64,000 bases of DNA from Deinococcus sp. KSM4-11 (GTDB lineage: Bacteria > Deinococcota > Deinococci > Deinococcales > Deinococcaceae): NCBI RefSeq assembly GCF_004801415.1, contig NZ_SSNX01000006.1, positions 196,038 through 260,037 of the forward strand, in the 5' to 3' direction. Positions 1 to 8,547 of this stretch are shown piece after piece. The position numbers and the translations under genes are program-made. Below the pieces are notes generated by a model. The model made no database searches, was not told the origin of the DNA, and was given only the letters and a program-made list of their open reading frames with translations. Position 1 is the stretch's first letter. Each line of letters begins with the position of its first letter.

Positions 1-317
1 GCGGCACCACCAGCGCCGCCGAGGAACTCGCGGCCGTGATCCCGAGTGCCCACGTCGTGAAAGCCTTCAACACGACCTTTGCCGGCACCCTCGTGGCCGG
101 GCAGGTGGCTGGTCAGCCGCTGGACGTGCTGATCGCCGGGAACGACGCAGACGCCAAAGCCATCCTCGCCGCCGTGGTGACGGCCGGGGGCCTGCGCGCA
201 ATCGACGTGGGGCCGCTGGAACGCGCCCGACAGCTCGAAGGCCTTGGCTATCTCGGCATCCAGCTCCAGTTCACGCAGCACACGAACTTCGCCAGCAGCT
301 GGAAGTTCCTCGCCTGA
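1..317 (+). CDS. C-terminal part of a Rossmann-fold NADP-dependent oxidoreductase (F420 reductase-like), cut by window edge
   Basis: The frame is open from the left edge of the window and ends at TGA 315-317, so the N-terminal NAD(P)-binding half is missing. What remains reads GTTSAAEELA near the edge, then VVKAFNTTFAGTL, then a helix-rich segment ending in a TQHTNFASSWKFLA tail. The VKAFNTT phrase and the GPLERARQLE helix are typical of the second half of NADPH-dependent F420 reductase/dinucleotide-binding proteins (family knowledge). Substrate and true cofactor cannot be told from this fragment. It precedes a VOC protein by 59 bases on the same strand and may share its transcript. Confidence 0.7.
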   Translation, partial: GTTSAAEELAAVIPSAHVVKAFNTTFAGTLVAGQVAGQPLDVLIAGNDADAKAILAAVVTAGGLRAIDVGPLERARQLEGLGYLGIQLQFTQHTNFASSWKFLA

Positions 318-376
318 TCCAGACCCCACCGGCCTGATTGCCACACCGCTCCCGCATTCCACACGAGGTACGTCGC

Positions 377-1249
377 ATGACCCAGTCCACCTTCCCCACC
401 CTGACCAGCACCGACCTGACGTTCGGCCCGGTCGAACTCACGACCGCTGACCTGACCCGGAGCGTCGCCTTCTACCAGGGGGTGCTGGGCATGAACCTCC
501 TGGATCGGAACGGTGTGACGGCCACACTCGGCCTGCCGAACCGGCCCCTGGTCATGCTCACCGAAGTCCCGGGCGCGCAGCCCTCCCGGCCCTCGTCGCC
601 TGGGCTGTACCACCTCGCGCTCCTGCTCCCCAGCCGCACCGACCTCGCCCGCTGGGTGCAGCACGCGGCGAGCCTCGGCCTCCGTGTCGGGCAGAGCGAC
701 CACCTGGTCAGCGAGGCGTTTTACCTGCAGGATCCCGATGGGCACGGCATCGAGGTCTACCGCGACCGCCCCCGCTCCGAGTGGCGCTGGCAGGCCGGAC
801 AGGTGCAGATGGCCGGCGATCCCATCAACATGGGCAGCCTGATGACCGAACCGGGAGCCGACGTGCCCTTCACCACCCTGCCCGAGGGCACCACCATGGG
901 CCACGTGCATCTTCGGGTCACGGATCTGGCCGCCACGGAGGGGTTCTACCGCGACGTCCTGGGGTTCGATGTCGTCTCGCGCTGGCCGGGCGCCCTGTTC
1001 GTCTCGGTGGGCGGGTACCACCATCACTTCGGCCTGAACACCTGGCAGAGCACCGGGGGCGCACCAGCTCCTCAGGGAACCAGTCAACTGCTGCGCGTGC
1101 ACGTCCACCTGCCAGAGCGGAAGGATCTTGACGCGCTCGACGTCCGCCTGCGCGCCGCGACGGTGGCCTTCACACGCAACGGCGCCAGTCTCGACGTGCG
1201 CGACCCGGCTGGCACCACCCTGCACTTCCACGCGGAGCGGCCTGCGTGA
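377..1249 (+). CDS. VOC-family protein, catechol-2,3-dioxygenase-like (two glyoxalase folds)
   Basis: 290 residues. An earlier in-frame start exists at 338, but ATG 377 has GAGG about ten bases upstream and gives the usual N-terminus. Two beta-alpha-beta-beta-beta modules are visible: one around residues 17-130 (FGPVELTTADLTRSVAFYQ, ending EVYRDRP) and one around 175-285 (MGHVHLRVTDLAATEGFYR, with a GGYHHHFGLNTW strand). His and Glu residues of the kind used for the metal site are present. The pattern matches the CatE-like branch of extradiol dioxygenases, but members of this fold also include isomerases and resistance proteins, so the substrate is open. The stop overlaps the next start by four bases, so it is probably translated together with the downstream esterase. 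Confidence 0.8.
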   Translation: MTQSTFPTLTSTDLTFGPVELTTADLTRSVAFYQGVLGMNLLDRNGVTATLGLPNRPLVMLTEVPGAQPSRPSSPGLYHLALLLPSRTDLARWVQHAASLGLRVGQSDHLVSEAFYLQDPDGHGIEVYRDRPRSEWRWQAGQVQMAGDPINMGSLMTEPGADVPFTTLPEGTTMGHVHLRVTDLAATEGFYRDVLGFDVVSRWPGALFVSVGGYHHHFGLNTWQSTGGAPAPQGTSQLLRVHVHLPERKDLDALDVRLRAATVAFTRNGASLDVRDPAGTTLHFHAERPA

Positions 1250-1902
1250 GTGCCCTGACCTTTCAGCTACGGCCGCCCCGCACCGGCCCCATGCAGGGCG
1301 CACCCCTGCTGGTGCTGCTGCACGGTGTGGGTGGCAACGAGCGGAACCTGCTCCCGGTGGCGGACGCCCTCGATCCGCGTTTCGCCGTGCTGAGCGTCCG
1401 TGGCCCGCTCCAGGTCTCACCCGACGGCTTTGCCTTCTTCAACGTGCGCTTCACGCCGGAACCCGTCCCGAACGCCGAGGAAGCCGAAGCGAGCCGCACG
1501 GCCCTGATCGATGTTCTGCCGCGCCTCGTGCAGGAGCAGGGTCTTGACCCACAGCGCGTGTTTCTGCTGGGCTTCTCGCAGGGAGCGATCATCGGCGCGA
1601 GCGTCACGTTGTCCCGCCCCGACCTCGTCGCCGGTCTGGTGATGCTCTCGGGGCGCATCCTGCCCGAGGCGCGTTCCACCTTCGCGCCAGCCCATGCGCT
1701 CGGGGAGGCGCCGGTCTTCGTGGCGCATGGCCGTCAGGATGCCAAACTCGGCATTCATCACGGCCGCGCGAGCCGAGCGCTGCTCAGCGACCTGGGAGCC
1801 ACCTTCACGTACCGCGAGTACGACATGGGCCACGAGATCACCGCGCAGGAACTGAGTGACGTGAACGCGTGGCTGGAATCGCGGCTCGCTCCTCCGGCCT
1901 GA
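1246..1902 (+). CDS. Alpha/beta hydrolase, carboxylesterase/phospholipase family
   Basis: 218 residues starting at GTG 1246 inside the stop of the upstream VOC gene. The oxyanion segment LLHGVGGNERN near residue 27, nucleophile elbow LGFSQGA near residue 107, acid segment HGRQDAKLG near 164 and GHEI histidine near 199 give a full Ser-Asp-His triad. Size and motif order fit the small cytoplasmic carboxylesterase/phospholipase group (YpfH/MhqD-like). No signal peptide is seen. MhqD-type esterases often sit beside ring-cleaving VOC dioxygenases, which is exactly the neighbour here, so a role in detoxifying quinone-like or aromatic electrophiles is a reasonable inference. Confidence 0.85.
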   Translation: MSALTFQLRPPRTGPMQGAPLLVLLHGVGGNERNLLPVADALDPRFAVLSVRGPLQVSPDGFAFFNVRFTPEPVPNAEEAEASRTALIDVLPRLVQEQGLDPQRVFLLGFSQGAIIGASVTLSRPDLVAGLVMLSGRILPEARSTFAPAHALGEAPVFVAHGRQDAKLGIHHGRASRALLSDLGATFTYREYDMGHEITAQELSDVNAWLESRLAPPA

Positions 1903-1970
1903 CCGGCCCGGCTCTGACGCCAGAAGAGGGAACGGGTGAAGCTGCCGGAGGATGGGCGCCACTTTGAAAA

Positions 1971-1992
1971 TGGAAAAACGGCCTTCCGGCCG
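1971..1992 (-). terminator. Rho-independent terminator, minus strand
   Basis: Read on the minus strand, a CGGCC/GGCCG stem (1979-1992) with a GGAA tetraloop is followed by five T. It lies about 200 bases beyond the stop of the minus-strand DNA polymerase gene, between two convergent genes. The remaining 1903-2194 sequence holds no gene; it contains an AT-rich stretch near 2000-2040 that looks unlike its surroundings, possibly an old insertion end. Confidence 0.6.
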
Positions 1993-2194
1993 CCTTGATT
2001 CCTTAAATATAGAGCGGTATTCACAGAAAGTCAAACTGGACGGCCCGATCGGAAATGTGCCCTCCCAGCCGGCACCGCCCCTTCCAGCCATATGCACCAC
2101 CTGCATAGCTGCCTGACTCCTCCCGAGCGCAGTTCCTGGTGCGTTGAGGCCTTCCGTCTGTCCAGGCCGCCTGCACCTGTGCTGGTGGGGCCAT

Positions 2195-4441
2195 TCAGAG
2201 CGGCGTCCAGACCGGGCGCATCGTGTCCACGGGTTGGTCAAACAGCCCCGGCTGGGCGCCGGACTCGAACAGCTGCCGGAAATCCTGTGGCGTGAGCCCC
2301 TTGCGCAGCCGGGTCGCGTACGCACTCGTCAGGGCCGCCACGTAATGCGGGACGTCGTAATCCCGGCCGTCCGGATTCACGTCGAGTGGCGTCAGGCCGT
2401 GTCCGGCGCGGTGGTACAGGCTGATCCGCTCCCCGGCCCGCCAGCCGCGCCCGAGGACATGCAGGGCTTCATACGCTCCTTCCCGGCGCGCCGTGCGGGT
2501 GGCCGCGTACTGCTCGGGCGTCTTCGTGAGCCGCACACGGCTCGCCACGTCCGCGTTGCGGCACCCGCGGGACTCCAGGGCGTGCCGGGCGTCACGGTAC
2601 GCCGCCTGCACGCCCGGCAGATCGTAAGCGAGCAGGCACCGCAAGGCCCGGTGCAGGAAGGCCCGGCCGTAGGGCTCGGTGCGACTGGATTCGAAGGCCG
2701 CGCCGCGCACTTCCAGCGTTCCGTCGTACCGCAACAGGGCGTAATTCTTGATCTCGTGGCTGAGCATCGCGCGTGCGCGGCCGTCGTACTCCAGGGCCAC
2801 ACCATCCGGCAGCAGGCGGTCGACTTCGGCGATCAGCGTCCTGGCGTCGGCTTCCGACCAGTGGTCCGGAGTCGAGAAGTACACGCCATCCGTATCGGCC
2901 TCGATCAGCGTGACGCCGCGCACCCGCAGCGCCTCCACCACCTGTCCGAGCAGTTCACGGCCCCGCCTGGTCACGCGATCGGCAGCGGCCGGATCCTGGA
3001 AGAGGGCCAGACGTCCGGCGCCCAGGTACCCGTAGCCGGAGTTCACGACGAGCTTCATGGCGGTGTGAATGGCCTCGTGCTCGCCGGGGTCTCCCCGCCT
3101 GGCGGCCGCCTTGTGGTGCAGCCGCAGGGCGGTCAGGTGATCCATCAGGTGCAGGAACACGCCCAGCGGGTCACTCGACGGGCCGATGCGCTCGTGGCGG
3201 ATGATGCTGGGATACATGCTGGCCACGTCGGCCTTCACCACGTTCCGGAGGACACCCTCGGCATACAGATGCACCGCGCCCCCCTGGTGGGGCGTGCCCG
3301 GGCCTGCGACGTCGCCGGGCAGGGCGTGCCGGGCGTGCAGGTACGCGCGCACCAGCATCGGTTCGAGCATGCCCGTCGCGGTACCCGCATACGGCAGGCG
3401 ATGGTAGGGCCGTGGGGCCATCGTCGCCAGGACAAAGGCCGGCGCGAGCACCCGCCGGGCAAGCGCATCGACCTCCTCGACATCCTGCAGCGCGTAGGTG
3501 CGGACGCGGTTCGGATCCGTGCGGTACGTCTCGGCCACCTGGGCGCCCTCGATATACACCCGGCCTGGCGGGGCGATGCCGTACAACTGGGAGACGATCT
3601 TCAGACTGGCGCTCGGCAGATCCAGGCGGCGCACCGCGTCGATGGTGTCCACGATCTCCCGTCCCGCGCAGGCCCAGTGCGGGGCGCTGCGGCCATCCTG
3701 CACCCGCCAGAGCCCAGGCGGGCCACCTGGGCGACTGAAGTTCACCGCCAAGCCGTGAACCTGCGCGCGACCGAGCAGGAACGGCAGGTCGAAGCCCATG
3801 ATGTTGTGGTTCTCGATGATGTCCGGATCGCGCTCCTGGATGACCGTCAGCAGGTGCTGGATCAGCGCCGGTTCCTGCGCCGCCCGCCGCGCCTCCAGCA
3901 CCGTCTGAAAGCCCTGGTTGTCACGCACGGCGATCATGAAGATGCGCCCGGTGTCGGGGCTCAGGCTGGTCGTTTCCAGGTCGAACTGCAGGCGGTGCGG
4001 GTCGTCGAATCCCATCCCGCCGAAGGAGGTGCGTCCGGACGCCATCAGGTACTGTTCGGTTGCCCCGACCGCGTAGTAGCCGCGCAGGTCATGCAGGCTG
4101 GTGACGCGCCGCCCCAGCCGCCGGGACGCGCCACTCAACACCGCTTCCCTCAGGGCACGCCCGTCCGCGCCGGTGAGCAGGTATCGCAGGCTGCCGGCAG
4201 GGCCTGGGAATTCCTGCACGCTGAAGGCCGCCCCCGCATCGTCGTACGCGAGCCGGGATCCGAGGTGTTCGACGTCTGCAAGGTCTCGCGCGTACAGCCA
4301 CGGCCGGAACTGAACCCGCTCCAGGGTGACCTGCCCGTCCACCCGGCGCCAGACCAGGGCGCGTCCCGAGAGGTCGGCGTGGACGGACACGATGCCCGGC
4401 GTGGGGTGGTGTCCGTACAGCAGTGGGTCTGGGGCCGGCAT
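2195..4441 (-). CDS. Family B DNA polymerase with 3'-5' exonuclease
   Basis: 748 residues, about the size of compact bacterial/archaeal family B enzymes. Exonuclease motifs: Exo I FDLETTSLS near residue 152, Exo II NHNIMGFDLPFL near 215, Exo III-like YALQDVEEVD near 315. Polymerase motifs: A VVKADVASMYPSI near 403, B MKLVVNSGYGYLG near 460, C EADTDGVYF near 514. All expected acidic residues are present, so both proofreading and synthesis should work. Family B enzymes in bacteria (Pol II type) take part in repair and translesion synthesis rather than bulk replication. ATG 4441 has no Shine-Dalgarno but a TACACT box 8 bases upstream, which suggests a leaderless or near-leaderless transcript. 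It stands alone, not in an operon. Confidence 0.93.
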   Translation of the reverse strand: MPAPDPLLYGHHPTPGIVSVHADLSGRALVWRRVDGQVTLERVQFRPWLYARDLADVEHLGSRLAYDDAGAAFSVQEFPGPAGSLRYLLTGADGRALREAVLSGASRRLGRRVTSLHDLRGYYAVGATEQYLMASGRTSFGGMGFDDPHRLQFDLETTSLSPDTGRIFMIAVRDNQGFQTVLEARRAAQEPALIQHLLTVIQERDPDIIENHNIMGFDLPFLLGRAQVHGLAVNFSRPGGPPGLWRVQDGRSAPHWACAGREIVDTIDAVRRLDLPSASLKIVSQLYGIAPPGRVYIEGAQVAETYRTDPNRVRTYALQDVEEVDALARRVLAPAFVLATMAPRPYHRLPYAGTATGMLEPMLVRAYLHARHALPGDVAGPGTPHQGGAVHLYAEGVLRNVVKADVASMYPSIIRHERIGPSSDPLGVFLHLMDHLTALRLHHKAAARRGDPGEHEAIHTAMKLVVNSGYGYLGAGRLALFQDPAAADRVTRRGRELLGQVVEALRVRGVTLIEADTDGVYFSTPDHWSEADARTLIAEVDRLLPDGVALEYDGRARAMLSHEIKNYALLRYDGTLEVRGAAFESSRTEPYGRAFLHRALRCLLAYDLPGVQAAYRDARHALESRGCRNADVASRVRLTKTPEQYAATRTARREGAYEALHVLGRGWRAGERISLYHRAGHGLTPLDVNPDGRDYDVPHYVAALTSAYATRLRKGLTPQDFRQLFESGAQPGLFDQPVDTMRPVWTPL

Positions 4442-4562
4442 GTGTGGTGCCCAGTGTAGAAGGGAGCGCGTGACGACGAAGGTTCAGCTGCGTCTTTACG
4501 TCGGCCATCACGGGACAAGTCTGATGTTCATGGGTACCGCCCTGCTCTGGTTGCCGCGCGGT

Positions 4563-5717
4563 CTACTTGTCTTTGCCTTTGCCCTTCCCCTTGCCCTTCC
4601 CCCGGTCATCGTGCGGGGGGGGCGTGTTGGCCTGGCCTGGCGGGTCTTTTTTTCCAGGCTGCACCGGGGGTGGCGGCGCTGGCGTGGGAGCCGGAGCAGG
4701 ATCGGGCCGGGGCGCCGGGCTGGGCTGAGGCACAGGAGCCGGTTGGGGCACAGGTGCAGGCGCCGGTTGGGGCGCGGGGGCAGGGGTGGGCACTGGGTCG
4801 GGCGCTGGCGGTGGCTCCGGGGTGGGCGCAGGCTCCGGCACGGGAAGCGGTGACGGTGCCGGGCTGGGGGGGACGGGCGGCATGGGCCTTGGCTCCACGC
4901 CTTCCGGGTCGTGGGGTTCCACGGAGGGCGCGGCGATGGCGACCACCCACTCGGAGTGCGCGACCTCGGCTGGCGGGGGCTGGGCGGCAGGCGGCGTGGA
5001 ACGGGGGGTCGCGACCACCACTGGGACGGCCGCAGATATCCGAGGGGACGCCGGCACTGCGACGGTGACCGGGCGGGACACCGGCACAGGAGGTCTGACG
5101 GGAACCTGTGCTGTGACGTGGCCCACCACCCTGTGTCCGGCCACGGGCTGTGCCACCGACGGGGCGCGTGGTATTGCGGCGGCGGGAGTGTGAACCGGTG
5201 GTGGCACCACCGCAGTCTGTAGGGCTTGTGGATGAACCTCTGCAGCGTGGGTGGAGCGAACCGCGACCAGCCTGCGGGGCCGCAGCACGGCGACCACCGG
5301 AACCGGGAGGCTGGGTGCCGGCACCACACGCGCCGCCCGGTTCGCCGCACTGGACGGCGCAGGTTGAGGGGTACGAACCGTCGCCGTGCGCGGCGGCACG
5401 GAACTCACCGGACGGATCACGCCGATCTGAGGTGTGGGGAGGGCCGGCGCGCGGCTGGCGACGGATGGCCGCGGCGACGGAGCGGCGGGAATCGGTGGAG
5501 CCGGGTGGTGCCTCACCTGGAACAGCGGCGCGGGAATCCCGGGCACCCCGCCCGGTTCTTGGGTGGCTTCCGGTGCGGCCGCGCGGTTGTCTGGAGGCGC
5601 GTGGTGCAGGCCAGCATCACCGCCGCTCCACCGGGCCCGGACGGCATCGGGCAGCACGACGGCGAGCGCGACCGCCACGGCCACCGGGTAGATCACCAGC
5701 GTGTTGTTCCAGCGCAC
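4563..5717 (-). CDS. Proline/alanine-rich anchored surface protein
   Basis: 384 residues from GTG 5717, which has GAGGAGG six bases upstream. One hydrophobic segment (LVIYPVAVAVALAVVLP, residues 8-24) serves as a signal anchor; there is no clear cleavage site. The rest is disordered and dominated by Pro, Ala and Val; residues 275-350 consist of PAPxP-type repeats, and the tail is a run of alternating Gly-Lys ending GKGKGKGKDK. No catalytic domain is recognisable. The layout (anchor, long proline-rich spacer, basic end) recalls TonB-like or cell-envelope-spanning proteins, where the proline stretch bridges the periplasm, but the C-terminal TonB fold is not there. The function is unknown. Confidence 0.7.
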   Translation of the reverse strand: MRWNNTLVIYPVAVAVALAVVLPDAVRARWSGGDAGLHHAPPDNRAAAPEATQEPGGVPGIPAPLFQVRHHPAPPIPAAPSPRPSVASRAPALPTPQIGVIRPVSSVPPRTATVRTPQPAPSSAANRAARVVPAPSLPVPVVAVLRPRRLVAVRSTHAAEVHPQALQTAVVPPPVHTPAAAIPRAPSVAQPVAGHRVVGHVTAQVPVRPPVPVSRPVTVAVPASPRISAAVPVVVATPRSTPPAAQPPPAEVAHSEWVVAIAAPSVEPHDPEGVEPRPMPPVPPSPAPSPLPVPEPAPTPEPPPAPDPVPTPAPAPQPAPAPVPQPAPVPQPSPAPRPDPAPAPTPAPPPPVQPGKKDPPGQANTPPPHDDRGKGKGKGKGKDK

Positions 5718-5927
5718 CGCTCACCTCCTCATGGGGCCAGGTCAGGGCGCGCAAGAGCGCCATGGCGGGCCTGACGGCTGTTCCTGCGCGCATCGTATCC
5801 CAGGGCATTGGGCAACGAAAGCCTGCCTGTCAGCGCCAACCCCGCCTGACCTTGAGGTGGCGCCAATGCAGCGGGGGTGCCATGACCGTTGCACCTCACC
5901 TTTGCGCAGAGGAACGCCGCCAGTGCT

Positions 5928-7199
5928 TCAGGCCGAGCCGATGAGGTGTGTGTCCAGAAACGCGTTCCGAAACTTCCCGCCGGGATCGAACGTCTGCATC
6001 AGGTCGCGAAAGTCCGGCAGTCTGGGCAGGTCTGGCGGCGCGACGAACACTTTCCCCCAGTGGGAACGGGCCCCGAACGGAGCCAGCGCCGCCTCGATCG
6101 CTGGAAGGACTTCCCTGACGGCCTGTTCATCCCGTCGCCATGTGAAATGCACCGCGGCGCAGTCCCGTCCGAAACATGGACTGAGCCAGAAGGTGTCGGC
6201 GGCCACGGTTCGGACTTCCGAGACGAGCAGCAGCGGCGCGAGGCGCGATCCCAGCGCGAAGAGGGCGCGCAGCGCGGCGGGGGCATGCTGCCTGGGAATC
6301 AGATATTCACTCTGAACCTCTTCCCCACTGCTCGGCGTGTGGCCCATACGAAAGTGCGGCCAGCGCTCGAACCAGGGGCCCGGCACGCCCCCCTGTGGGG
6401 TGCACGGTGTCGCCGACAGCCCCGGTACCGGATGGACATCGTGCTCTGCCAGAGCGGCTCCGAACCACGTCCGCGGCGCGGGGCGCCCCGTTCCGTCAAT
6501 GCGCCGTTTCAGCCACGCCTGATGAAAAGTGTCGTCCTGCCAGGTGGTGAACAGACTGACGCTGTCCGCCGCCGTCATCATGGCGTCAAAGTGTTCGGCC
6601 ACCTCTGCCAGCGCCAGGCGCTCGTAGACGTCCTGGCGCACCTCGTAGGTCGGCTCGACGGCCAGGGTGAGTGCGGTCACGATACCGAGCGCCCCCAGCG
6701 ACACCACCACGCCGGGAAACAGTTCGGGAGTGTGTTCAAGCGACAGGATGCTGAGATCCCCGCTGGCGGTCAGCAATTCCAGGCGTGTCACCGCCGAGGC
6801 GAGCACTGCCGCAGTCGTGCCGGAGCCGTGCGTGCCCGTCGCGCATGCTCCCGCCACCGAGAGCTGCGGCAGGGATGCGAGGTTGGGCAGCGCGAAGCCC
6901 TGGGCATGCAGCGACGCACCCAGTTCGCCGTAGCGCACCCCACCCTCGATCCGGACGGTGTGATCCGCAGTGTTCACCTCTCCAACGTTGTTGAACCGCT
7001 CCATGGAGACCAGGTCGCCGACGGTGTCGGACAGCCGGTTGAACGTGTGCCGGGTGCCGAGTGCCTTGACCCGCACGGACTGCTCGAGGATCGCCTGCAG
7101 TTCCACGACGGTGCCTGGCCGATGAACCCGCTCCGCGCCGTACGTGACGTTGCCGCCCCAGTTGGTTTCGGAGACCTGCCGCTCCGGCCGCAGGGTCAC
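5928..7199 (-). CDS. aldO: Alditol oxidase-like FAD-linked oxidoreductase
   Basis: 423 residues from GTG 7199. The VAO/PCMH FAD-binding fold is clear: NWGGNVTYGAERVHRP at the N-terminus, GTRHTFN with the His that carries covalent FAD in this family, and the GACATGTHGSG phosphate-binding loop. The C-terminal half has HPVPGL, GVPGPWFERWPHF, QSEYLIPR and SHWGKVF blocks that follow Streptomyces alditol oxidase closely from memory. Such enzymes oxidise xylitol, sorbitol or similar polyols to aldoses with release of hydrogen peroxide. A longer frame opens at GTG 7244, but the family normally begins about ten residues before NWxGN, which favours 7199. That GTG overlaps the stop of a short upstream frame. 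Confidence 0.87.
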   Translation of the reverse strand: MTLRPERQVSETNWGGNVTYGAERVHRPGTVVELQAILEQSVRVKALGTRHTFNRLSDTVGDLVSMERFNNVGEVNTADHTVRIEGGVRYGELGASLHAQGFALPNLASLPQLSVAGACATGTHGSGTTAAVLASAVTRLELLTASGDLSILSLEHTPELFPGVVVSLGALGIVTALTLAVEPTYEVRQDVYERLALAEVAEHFDAMMTAADSVSLFTTWQDDTFHQAWLKRRIDGTGRPAPRTWFGAALAEHDVHPVPGLSATPCTPQGGVPGPWFERWPHFRMGHTPSSGEEVQSEYLIPRQHAPAALRALFALGSRLAPLLLVSEVRTVAADTFWLSPCFGRDCAAVHFTWRRDEQAVREVLPAIEAALAPFGARSHWGKVFVAPPDLPRLPDFRDLMQTFDPGGKFRNAFLDTHLIGSA

Positions 7200-7297
7200 C
7201 CGGGCATCCCGGCCACCCAACGGACGGGCGAGGGGTACGCCCACGTCATGCAGGGGGCTCCATTGAGGAGGTCGCTACGGGCGTGCGGTCGAACCAT
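7196..7297 (-). CDS. 33-codon upstream frame coupled to the alditol oxidase gene (possible leader peptide)
   Basis: ATG 7297 has a strong AGGAGG seven bases upstream and opens a 33-codon frame (MVRPHARSDLLNG...GMPG) ending in a TGA that overlaps the GTG start of the oxidase as GTGA. The peptide resembles nothing known to me. The good ribosome site and the exact 4-base overlap suggest a translated leader that feeds ribosomes to the oxidase. A frameshift in an older, longer N-terminus of the oxidase is the alternative. Confidence 0.35.
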   Translation of the reverse strand: MVRPHARSDLLNGAPCMTWAYPSPVRWVAGMPG

Positions 7298-7672
7298 AGG
7301 TCAGCCTCCTTCTTTTGAAATCAGACGTCAAGGCAGCCAAAGCCCGGTGTCACACCTCAGCCGGTCTCGATGCTTGGGCGTGCCCATCCATTCACAAGTC
7401 TCGTCAGGTGGTGTCCGTGAGACTGACCCGACACAGGTGGCCGGATCTCCTCGCCGTGCCCGGCTGGCGCCTGAGCTACGGGGCATTGAAGGCTGATCAG
7501 GTGATCGCACCGCTGGAGGTTCTGCGGCACCACCCGTCGACCATCACCTCCTGGAGAACCTGGGAACTGCCGTGCTGTGGCCACTGACGTGGGTGAGAAT
7601 GCAGGCGGAATTCCTCGTCGGCCCTCATGGATCTCGTTGGTCAAGTCAGGACTCGCATGGCACGATCCGTTA

Positions 7673-7798
7673 ATGTCGAAGGATCCGCGTCCACCGCCCT
7701 TCGGTGACGCGCCCACGTGGCTGCTGATCGTCCTCATCGTGGTGGCGCTGCTTCTGCTCGTGAGCCTGATCGTACAGGGCCTCAGCGCCTCGCCATGA
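7673..7798 (+). CDS. Small single-span membrane protein
   Basis: 41 residues: a short charged proline-rich head (MSKDPRPPPFGDAP) then one strong membrane span, WLLIVLIVVALLLLVSLIV, then a few residues. The frame can be extended to 7577, but the extension has no protein-like character. No clear Shine-Dalgarno precedes ATG 7673. The hydrophobic composition is hard to get by chance in such GC-rich DNA, which is the main support. Function unknown. Confidence 0.4.
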   Translation: MSKDPRPPPFGDAPTWLLIVLIVVALLLLVSLIVQGLSASP

Positions 7799-7879
7799 CG
7801 GCCGCACTTCCGCCGATACGCGGGCAGGCGGCTCGCATCGCAGAGCTATCAGAGCGTGAACTTCGCGGCCATGATGGCG

Positions 7880-8455
7880 TCATTCAGCGACGAGTCGATC
7901 CACCAGCACGGCCAGCCGGTGTGATGTGCCCTGTGGTGGCAGCCGACCCGAGCGGGTGAGGGTGACCAGTCCGTGCAACGCCGCCCACACGACTTCGGTG
8001 AAGACCTCCGGATCGGCGGTACCCGCCACCGCACCGAGCGTGTCCAGCAACGCTGCGAACGCCTCGAGGAGCGGCAGCGGCGTGGCTGTATCGGCGAAGG
8101 GAAGGCTGCTGCTGAGACTGAACATGGCGTCGTATACGGTGGGGTGGCGCCCGGCGAAGGCGACGTAGGTCTCGGCCAGTGCGGCTATCGCAACACGCCC
8201 TGTCGTCCCGTTGGACACGGCGCTGCGCAGGGCCGCCGTCAATTCGGCGAACCCTTCGAGGGCCACGGCCCCGACGATCTCGTCCTTCCCGCGGAAGTGG
8301 CTGTAGAGCACGGGCTGGCTGTACCCGATGTGTTCGGCGAGTCGGCGTGTGGTGACGGCGTCCCAGCCCTCGGTCTCGGCAAGGGTGCGTGCCGCCGAGA
8401 TGATCGACTGGTGGCGATCCGCGCGCTCACGTGCCTTGCGCTCCTGGACAGTCAT
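7880..8455 (-). CDS. TetR/AcrR-family repressor
   Basis: 191 residues. The N-terminal helix-turn-helix is typical: RHQSIISAARTLAETEG, AVTTRRLAEHIGYSQPVLYSHF, then KDEIVGAVALEGF. The C-terminal ligand domain is the WHG-type (TetR_C_13-like) with a VVWAALHGLVTLTRSG helix. It is transcribed away from a DUF1772 membrane protein, and the intergenic gap has two copies of a CTAGC-type palindrome, so it most likely represses itself and that neighbour. AGGA precedes ATG 8455. The ligand is unknown. Confidence 0.9.
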   Translation of the reverse strand: MTVQERKARERADRHQSIISAARTLAETEGWDAVTTRRLAEHIGYSQPVLYSHFRGKDEIVGAVALEGFAELTAALRSAVSNGTTGRVAIAALAETYVAFAGRHPTVYDAMFSLSSSLPFADTATPLPLLEAFAALLDTLGAVAGTADPEVFTEVVWAALHGLVTLTRSGRLPPQGTSHRLAVLVDRLVAE

Positions 8456-8474
8456 GCGGAAATCCTAGCACCGC

Positions 8475-8528
8475 TTGACATACTAGCAACGCTAGAACTA
8501 GCATGGCTCAGCAATCTAGCGTTGCTAG
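8475..8528 (+). promoter_or_regulatory. Promoter with twin TetR operators
   Basis: TTGACA at 8475-8480 and TAGCAT at 8499-8504 (18-base spacer) form a plausible promoter for the DUF1772 gene. CTAGCAACGCTAG at 8483-8495 lies in the spacer and its exact reverse complement CTAGCGTTGCTAG lies at 8516-8528, just after the start of transcription. Each site is itself a near-palindrome with CTAGC/GCTAG arms. Placement inside and just beyond the promoter is the classical arrangement for TetR repression. Confidence 0.75.
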
Positions 8529-8547
8529 AAACTACGGGAGGTGGAGG

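Noticed and set aside
248..1420. 390-codon minus-strand frame opposite the VOC and esterase genes
   Set aside because: Antisense shadow of high-GC coding DNA; no family resemblance and it covers two well-supported plus-strand genes.
7315..7587. 90-codon plus-strand frame between the alditol oxidase gene and the small membrane protein
   Set aside because: No start signal and no protein-like pattern; treated as intergenic.
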